Shown here: in pieces, positions 56,855 through 64,000 of the stretch
Layout of the letters: every line of letters begins with the position of its first letter
Numbering within the stretch: position 1 is the first letter of the stretch
DNA from: Cannabis sativa
Lineage: Eukaryota > Streptophyta > Magnoliopsida > Rosales > Cannabaceae
Reading direction: 5' to 3'
NCBI RefSeq assembly: GCF_029168945.1
Contig: NC_083602.1
Span: forward strand, 66,422,600 to 66,486,599
Length of the DNA: 64,000 nt
Made by a program: the position numbers and the translations under genes
The notes under the pieces: model-generated
What the model was told of the DNA's origin: nothing
Databases searched by the model: none
What the model saw: the letters and a program-made list of their open reading frames with translations, nothing else

Positions 56855-58665
56855 TGTTGTGTTTTGTGCGCTAACTAAAATTATATTTCAATGTAATCTT
56901 GAATATTCATTTATCAATAAAGAAACAGATTTATTTCATTACTTGTTTAATGTATCATTTGGTTCACATGTTTATTTTGTGATTATTTGTTTGATTTATA
57001 AATTCATCTAAATTGTTGTCACATTGATATTCTTAATTATTGTGTAGTCAACACAATAGAAAGTAATCAAGATTATGTGACTAAAAAAATTCCTTCGATT
57101 TATCTACACACAAGATTTCACTAATATGATAATCTACAATGTAGTTTACTTGCACATTGGATAAGCGATATGTCCTTTCCAGGGTATTGGTAAAGTAAGC
57201 TTGGAATTGATGTATGGAGTATACATTGGAAGGGACTGATATTGAACTTCGATAAGATATAATAAACTTACCGTGATATCTATCTAATTTAATATCACCT
57301 AGTTGATCTTAGATCAAATGATCTCAATCCTGAGATGGTTAGGTTCTAGTTTAATTGCATTATTTATGTTATTCAATTTTTTTTTTTGTTAAAGTTGACC
57401 AATTAGATCTTCTAATGACATACAAATTAAGAACATGGTTGTTCAATTGAGTGGGAGTGCTAATCGTAGATACAAAATCTATAGCTTCTATAAATGCATA
57501 TAAGTGAAATGATGATTTCCTTTGAGCTTAGCTTAATAGAGATAAATGGTGGAGTACTCATTTCAGTAATTATATTAGTTTATTGAAGTATCATCTATAG
57601 AGGATCATTAATTATTTGGATTATAACAATGGATAATTCAAAGCGTATCTATATGGTAGAACATATAGAGCATTCTATACAATTAAGAGTGCAATTTTGA
57701 ATCTGTAGTGGCGCAAGGAGAAATAAATATGTTAGAGAATTTACTTGATAAATTATAGACCTGCTTATTGGAAGCTTGATTATATCGGCCCATGGTCCCA
57801 CACTAGTTGAGATAATACTGCTTGTAGACTCAATTAATTGGTTTTAATTAATCAATAATAATTCTAAAATTAGACTATGTCTTATTTATGAATTTTCACT
57901 AAGCAATGACTCAATTGTGAAGAAAAGAGATTTTAGGATTTATTTGTTAATTAAGAGACTTTGTAAAGTCTAATTAATAAATAAATTAAATGGTAATTTT
58001 ATTTGATAATTAATTATAATTATTGAATTAATAGTTTTGACATTTATAGGATTAAAATTTGAAAATATGGCATTAGTAAAATAAAAGATAAGTAGTTGAA
58101 AAAATTGCAAAATTATAGCTAGTGGGGCCCGTTATCATGACTGGCCATTAGTGTTTAATTTTGATATTATTTTATCTTTTTTTTAATCCATGTAATTTCA
58201 ATCCTAACCCTAGGTGAAATAGTATAAAAAGGAATAGGATGCTCTCATTCTCATCCAACCAAAATAACCTATTTTTCATTCTGTTAGGCAACTAGAAATC
58301 TTGAGAGCCTCCTTCTCTTTACTAATTTCAAAATCCTCTCTGCCCCTCTTCATATTTTTTAGCCTATAGTGAAAGAGTACATGACAACCCATAGAAAGTC
58401 AAGTACTCAATCATAGTGTGTAAGACTGTGAATAATCCAACACTTGAAGGAGAATCAAGCTCAGATATCTTGTTTATACTCTGTGACAAAAATGAACAAA
58501 GGTTAGAGATTTGAGTGGAAGGAGAGATATTATTTCGCTGCCACCAATATAAGGGCACTTAAAATTTATATGTGTTTAATTCTATTATTTTAGAGAATTT
58601 ATATTTAGGGTGTTAATCAACATATTTGTTAGTAAATATAGATCCTGATAAAATATATTCTAATA
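56855..58665 (+). repeat. 3' LTR of the truncated copia element
   Basis: This LTR is 1811 bp, starting TGTTGTGTTTTGTG and ending TTCTAATA. It shares ordered landmarks with the LTR at 41991 (TATGTCCTTTCCAGGG, GTATGGAGTATACATTGGA). A TATA-like TATAAAA is at 58223-58229. GTGTA (58666-58670) would be its right-hand target duplication; the left copy is lost. Confidence 0.82.
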
Positions 58666-59209
58666 GTGTAAACACTAGGGGAAAGGCTGTTAGTCCTCGA
58701 GGAGGAGAATGAGATTATAGATTGTTTACCTTAGTTTGTGTTGCGCACGATTACGCGGGTATACGTCATACATGATACTCCTCTTCTTGCAGTCTTTCCA
58801 TCCTCTGACTTGGTAGTCAGTTTGTGTTAGGAACAGTAGGGCCTCTACTGCATGCAAGGTTGCAAATAAGTTGATTCAAGTTAATGCCATCTAGGTTTTT
58901 CTCACCTGAGCGTTCCCTACAGTTAAAAGTCACATTAGTACGTTCATTACAACGTCTAGTGTCATTAGTTACCTGATTATCAGAACGACATTAGTTTGGG
59001 ACTCATGGTGGATACCAATCTTGAATCTGATCTCGTCCTGTGATATTTGCCTATAATGCCTGCATCTACTCATGCATAGTCAAGTATTGCATAGTTGTTA
59101 GTTGGATGATGCCCTTTCAGGCTAAGCATGTGTTATCAGTGGAAATTGTCCCATAGTAGTTGTCGGTGTTGAAGTTCTTCAACATGGCCTCAAAATTGAG
59201 GAAACAAGT
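58666..59209. other. Unidentified sequence split by a solo LTR
   Basis: This sequence, together with 61764-61797, forms one stretch once the solo LTR is removed. It has near-balanced base composition but stops in all frames, and I recognise no family. It may be the right flank of an older element. Confidence 0.4.
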
Positions 59210-61758
59210 TATAACGCCCCGATTTCTCGAGACGTCACACTAGCTAGTCCGTTTAAAACCATTTAAGATAAAGACAATAAAAGACTTCTTTAATGAAAAA
59301 TAACTAAGCATGAGATCTCATTTTTTTTTAAAACAAAACATTTATTTATTCATAACCTTAAAATATAAAGCTTTACAAAAATTATTTGAATCATAATCTT
59401 TAATTAAATATTTTTAAACCAAAACATCGTGACAATCCCCTAACACGTAATCCACGCCTCGAGCTCGCCATCATCACTGTTTAGTTTTGTCTTTATCTGC
59501 ACACAGAGTACCCGTGAGCTAACGCCCAGTAAGAAGAGCTATGTAGGACATAACCCGCCAAACTAGATAACATAGTCATAAGTATAACAATATCACAACA
59601 TCAAATCAATTCATACCATACTTGCATACATATAACAACATGTCATATCATATATTATTCTCACATATAATACAACATCATATCACAGTGTAATCTTAAT
59701 GCATGCTACACTCACACACATAACACATAGTATCTTATCGCACATTGTCCTCACATACGATAATTTACTCTCACTTATGTTGATCAAACATGAAGTGTAA
59801 CTTGCCCTGCCTTGTGCTGTTCTCACACTCGGCATCAAATAGGGCAATCCCTTATCACAAGTTGTACTCACCCATGATAGGATAACCTGCAAGTAAACCC
59901 ATACAAGCAGCCAAAAACATATCCTGCAGTGCTATGCTCACAACAGCAGCAAAAAAACATATCCTATATAAGTGTTATTCTCACACAAACAGTCAAAAAT
60001 CTTATCACTATCACACACTAATAACTTTAGCATAACATAATCCACCATTGAATAAAAAACATGTAAATACAATCCCATAATACAGTTGTATGTTTTAACA
60101 TACACCCTGTGCACAGATGTCCACTCTTCTTACCTCAGTTGTTAAGAACACCTTCTTGCTACTCCAAGCACCTCAATGAATTTTCTTGTTGAGGACAAGA
60201 TCCTCAAATCCCGCTGCTTAAGACTTGTTATCTCGTCATTACTACCTATAACAGCACATGTTTCAAGGCCCTAACATTAAAATTCGTACTCTTACAGTAC
60301 AGCAGACAGATCACTATTTTTCACAAACAACTATACTAATTCAGTGAAAGTTGTCTTCATAAAAATTATAGGAAATTTCATTATCTTGCCAATGATATAA
60401 AGATCATTAAAAATGGATTAAAATTGATGGAGTTCTGATTTTTTTACTAAAACTATTTCTTAGAAAGAAGATGGAGTAACGAATTACACGACTTAGCAAA
60501 AATACAAACTTTTGACATTGAATAGTTCAGAACTAGAAGATAACATCTTCATCAAAGTTTTAGGAAATTAAATTCCCTTTCCAATGATACTAAAATATTT
60601 AAAATTGGAATTATATTCAAGAGATATTACAATTTTACCAAAACAGTTTTGCAGGAACAAGATTCAAGAAACGAATCACATGATATTGAAGAAAACTAAC
60701 TTTTTGACATAGTATGGCTTCGAATTAACAAAATTTTTATTCATGAAACTTATGGGAAATTGAATAAGCTTTCCAACGATATAAAAATCTCTAAAAGAAG
60801 ATCAATATCAAGAGAGATATCATCAATTTACCGAAACTTGTTTTTTTTTTCTAAAAACGAAAAATATAATAGGTCCGAAACCTAGATAACATTTAGCATT
60901 ATTGAGCAAGTTAATATTTCATACCTCTTCACAAATTTCTATTTGATGTCTCAAGCCCGCAAGCCTTGATTATAAATCCAAAACTTTAAGAATGAAGGTA
61001 GAGAAATAAGAAGAAGTGTGGAAGGTTTGAGAGGAGCAACCATGAAGAAGAATGAAGCTTTGACTAATTGGTTTGGAAAGGAAAACTAAAACTATGATAG
61101 TTTAGGGTTTGATAAAAACATGTACTGAAGATTATGAGATACCGTATTCTAATAGGTTTCGGTTTACTAAAAATAATAATATATAATAAAATGCTAAAAT
61201 ATTATTAAATCAACAAATATCTAATTTTTTTAAATTTTAAAAATACGCCATTTATCTCGCAACTTTAGGCTCAGTTATCACCTAGAAAACTTCCAAATTA
61301 TGACATAACTATTTCTACAAAATTTATAGATCTTTGAATTATCTTTCCAACGTCACTAGAATCATCTCAATCGGAGCTCAAAGCTCTACATATGATCATT
61401 TTACTAAAACAGTTTTTAATCCTGAGAATTTATCCAAACCTACGAATTTTTTTAACATTAATTCCATTATAATGTTATTTAATGCACTGATACAATAAAT
61501 TAACCCACTAAATAATTTATAAAACTCTAATAGACTTTCATATTGGGTTTTAATTGGGTAATTATCCTAATTCGTAAAAACACCATAATTTTACCTTGAC
61601 ACTTACTATAATTTCAACTATGTTTAGAAATCTGTCAATGCTATTCTAAGCAATTATCTCTATTCACTATTAGTAGAAATAAATAAAATACTTATTCTCA
61701 CACAAATTGTATAACAAATAAAATTTAAAATATATGTATATTTTTACCGGGTATTACA
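59210..61758 (-). mobile_element. Gypsy-like solo LTR, 2.5 kb
   Basis: On the minus strand it runs from TGTAATACCCGG (61758) to GGGGCGTTATA (59210). A perfect 5-bp duplication CAAGT lies at 59205-59209 and 61759-61763, and there is no internal domain. The end reads ..TTATA where ..TTACA is expected. The start resembles the Tekay-3 LTR start (TGTAATACCC), suggesting a related gypsy family. Two internal repeat zones are present: TCTCACA-containing units at about 59660-60020, and degenerate units of about 170 bp (around TTATAGGAAATT and CCAATGATATAAA) at about 60340-60850, with one more near 61300-61420. Confidence 0.85.
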
Positions 61759-61797
61759 CAAGTTGAAGGGAGTCACATTGGTACGCCCTACTCCACC

Positions 61798-64000
61798 TGT
61801 TGGAAATTATTTTACCAGGATCTTAGATCTACTCACAAGTATGTTTATTAACATCCTAAATATGAACTTTCTAAAACGATAAAATAAACACATATAAAGT
61901 TAAAGAAACCTTACATTGGGTGCAGCGGAATAATATGACTCCTTCCGTTCAGATATCTAGCCCTTGATTCCTTTACGTAGCGAGCATTATCAATATCTGA
62001 ACCTGGATCTCTTTCTCTGAATCTTTGATGCTGAATCTCCTTTGCTGATGATCTTTCTTCACGATCTTCCTCACTATGATTGAGGTATCACTTGATGTGT
62101 GTGGGCACTACTCTAATCACTAAGAGAGGTTCGAAATATTGAGGAAGAAAAGAGAGAGAGAGTGGCGGCTAGAGAAGAGAGTGGAGGCTCAGGTTTTCCG
62201 ATTCGAAAGTGTAATTTTCCTGAAGCCTTCACTATCTATTTATAGCATTCCTCTAGGGCTTGATTTGAATTATATGGCATTAAAATAATGAAAAAATCAA
62301 TTTAAAAAAGCTACAAAGGTGGTCGGCCATACACTTAATGGATTGGGCCTTGGGCTTTGCAATTTTGCAATTTTAACACCTTTTGTATCTGATTTTCTCA
62401 AAAATGCCAATTTCCTAATTCAATCATTTAAATGCCAATTCTAACTATTTAATAACTATAAATAATTATTAAATAATATTGTCATTTATCATATTTATTA
62501 ATTGAACCATACAAAGTATCATAATTAACAAATATGCCCCTATAAACTCTTTCTTTACAATTTCGCCCTTACTTAGTGAAAATTTCACAAATAGACATAG
62601 TCTAATTCGTGAATTATAATTGATTAATCAAAACCAATTACATGAGTCTTACAAGCAATATTATCTCAACTAGTGGGGGGACCATGGGTCTATATAACCG
62701 AGCTTCCAATAAGTAGATCAAGAATTTAGCACTAAAATTCACTAACTTATTAATTCTTCGTTGAATCCACGCATAGAACTCGAATTGCACTCTCGGTATA
62801 TAGAATGCTTCTATATGTTCCACCATATAGACACATCATTAGTTATCCATTGTTATAATCCTAATGTGATCAATGATCCTCTATATGAATGATCTACACC
62901 GTAAAGGGATTAAATTACGGGTTACACCCTACAATGCATTTATTCCTTAAAACACTTGACCCCGTATAAATGATATTTCAACTAATGTGAAATGAGTACT
63001 CCACCATTTATGTTCGTTTGGTCAAGCTCGAAGGAGATCATCCTTTGCTTACTATTCGCCAGATAGAAGCTATAGATTCCATGTTTATGCTAGCGCTCCC
63101 ACTCAATTGCACTACCGTGTTCCCAAAATGTACGTATCACCCTGACCTAAAAGTAGGCTTAACTAACAAATCAAAGAACACGAATAGCCTTTCAAGATTG
63201 AGCCTAATCATATCAGGATTAAGATCATTTGATCTAGGATCAACTAGGCGATATTGACTTGAATAGATATTACGGTAAGTTTAATAAATCTAAGTCAAAG
63301 TTCAATATCGGTCCCTTCCGATGCATACTCCATGCATCCAACCCGAGCTTTACTTTAACCAATGCTCGGAAAGAACATAGTATTTCTCCAAATACAAGTA
63401 AACTCTTGTTGTAGATTATCATATCAGTAAAACCCTATGTCTGATAAATCTAGGAAACTTTATTCACATAGTCATGTTTACTTTCCAATGTGTTGACGAC
63501 ACAATAAACAGGATCAAGTATGTGAAAAGGGTTTCAGATGAATTTATACATTATGTACATATAATCATGAAATAAATCATGTGAACCATGCAACATTAAA
63601 TGTTATTTCTGATCTATATTAATAAGTAAATCTGATTATATTGAAATGAGTTTTATTTAGTGGCATAAAACCCAACAAACTCCCACTTGCACTAATATAA
63701 AACAAAAAGTGCGTTTCAAATAATCTCAACACCTTGATATACAAATCAAGTGTAGTAGTAGTAAACTCCTCGTAATAGGATCTGAAAGGTTGAATTAACC
63801 ACAACCTTTTCTCCACCATTACTCTTCCTTTAATCACAAAATCATTGATAATGTGAAATTCCTCTCTATATGTTTACTCTCTTGGATACTTGGATTCTAT
63901 ACCTTTGGCAACTACTTTTGGTTAATCGAGAAATTAACACTAGTAGTTTAAGGCAATTTGGAATGGTGCCAAAGATGTATAGAACTTTCCTTAGACCGAA
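61798..64000 (-). mobile_element. Copia element, antisense, 3' part (runs off the window)
   Basis: The 3' LTR is 61798-63677 (minus strand, TGTTGGGTTTTATG at 63677 to its end at 61798, 1880 bp, TATA box at 62236-62245). It is followed by the reversed polypurine tract CTCCCACTT at about 63680-63688 and at least 320 bp of internal sequence. CCACC at 61793-61797 is the likely target duplication, with its partner outside the window. In the visible internal part I see no clear RNase H motif. Confidence 0.85.

Larger units (their letters stand above)
54673..58665 (+). mobile_element. 5'-truncated Ty1/copia element
   Basis: It retains the end of integrase, reverse transcriptase, RNase H, the polypurine tract and a 3' LTR (56855-58665) of the same family as the other copia LTRs here. 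Everything upstream, including gag, protease and the 5' LTR, is missing at the junction with the LTR element on its left. Confidence 0.85.

Noticed and set aside
1..64000. tRNA, rRNA, organelle or bacterial genes
   Set aside because: I saw no cloverleaf-like or rRNA sequence. The only tRNA-related matches are the 12-13 base primer-binding sites of retroelements.

Overview
This window is repeat-dense nuclear DNA from a flowering plant, most likely a eudicot. It is AT-rich, coding pieces have GT-AG introns, and almost every long reading frame belongs to a plant transposable element family: Ty3/gypsy Tekay and Tat, Ty1/copia, CACTA and Mutator-like. I could not name the species. I see no intact host gene, tRNA, rRNA or CRISPR array. 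The value of the window is a well-resolved nest of insertions, many with matching target-site duplications (TSDs).

Layout, left to right. A Tekay-type chromovirus (Tekay-1, 9-9478, + strand, TSD GAAGT) sits inside an exon of a CACTA gene. Eight bases of that exon remain at 1-8, and the gene resumes at 9484 and runs to 12498. It encodes a Ptta/En/Spm-type domain, a coiled coil and a C-terminal Ulp1-like cysteine protease. The CACTA 3' terminus, with hairpin-forming subterminal repeats, ends at 13038. AT-rich DNA follows, then a 2.5-kb Mutator-like element (15348-17841, TSD TAAAATAAT) carrying a tandemly duplicated 5'UTR-like segment, and a 420-bp Mutator-like MITE (17958-18377, TSD AAAATAATA). 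Old copia LTR debris and an unidentified coding-like fragment lead to a second Tekay element (Tekay-2, 20727-30165, - strand, TSD CCCAC).

From about 30.2 kb to 46.2 kb lies a degenerate Tat-lineage gypsy element. Its gag is interrupted by an 11.9-kb gag-only copia element (31954-43880, TSD GGAAC). The 5' LTR of that element is itself split by an antisense solo LTR of a related copia family (32063-33909, TSD TTAAT). The internal leader of the gag-only element holds an unusual GC-rich island with two structured modules. A third, truncated Tekay-like element (46204 to about 49820, - strand) interrupts the Tat sequence at the start of its reverse transcriptase region. An LTR retroelement with no recognisable protein follows (about 49821-54672), then the 3' half of a copia element (54673-58665), an unidentified segment split by a 2.5-kb solo LTR (59210-61758, TSD CAAGT), and the 3' end of an antisense copia element that runs off the right edge.

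No gene here appears functional as written. The two full Tekay elements, however, have nearly identical LTRs outside one GC-rich block and pol frames broken by only a few lesions. Many copy differences fall at CAG/CTG words, a cytosine-methylation context in plants. Some of the apparent breaks may therefore be sequencing or consensus errors in methylated DNA rather than real decay.
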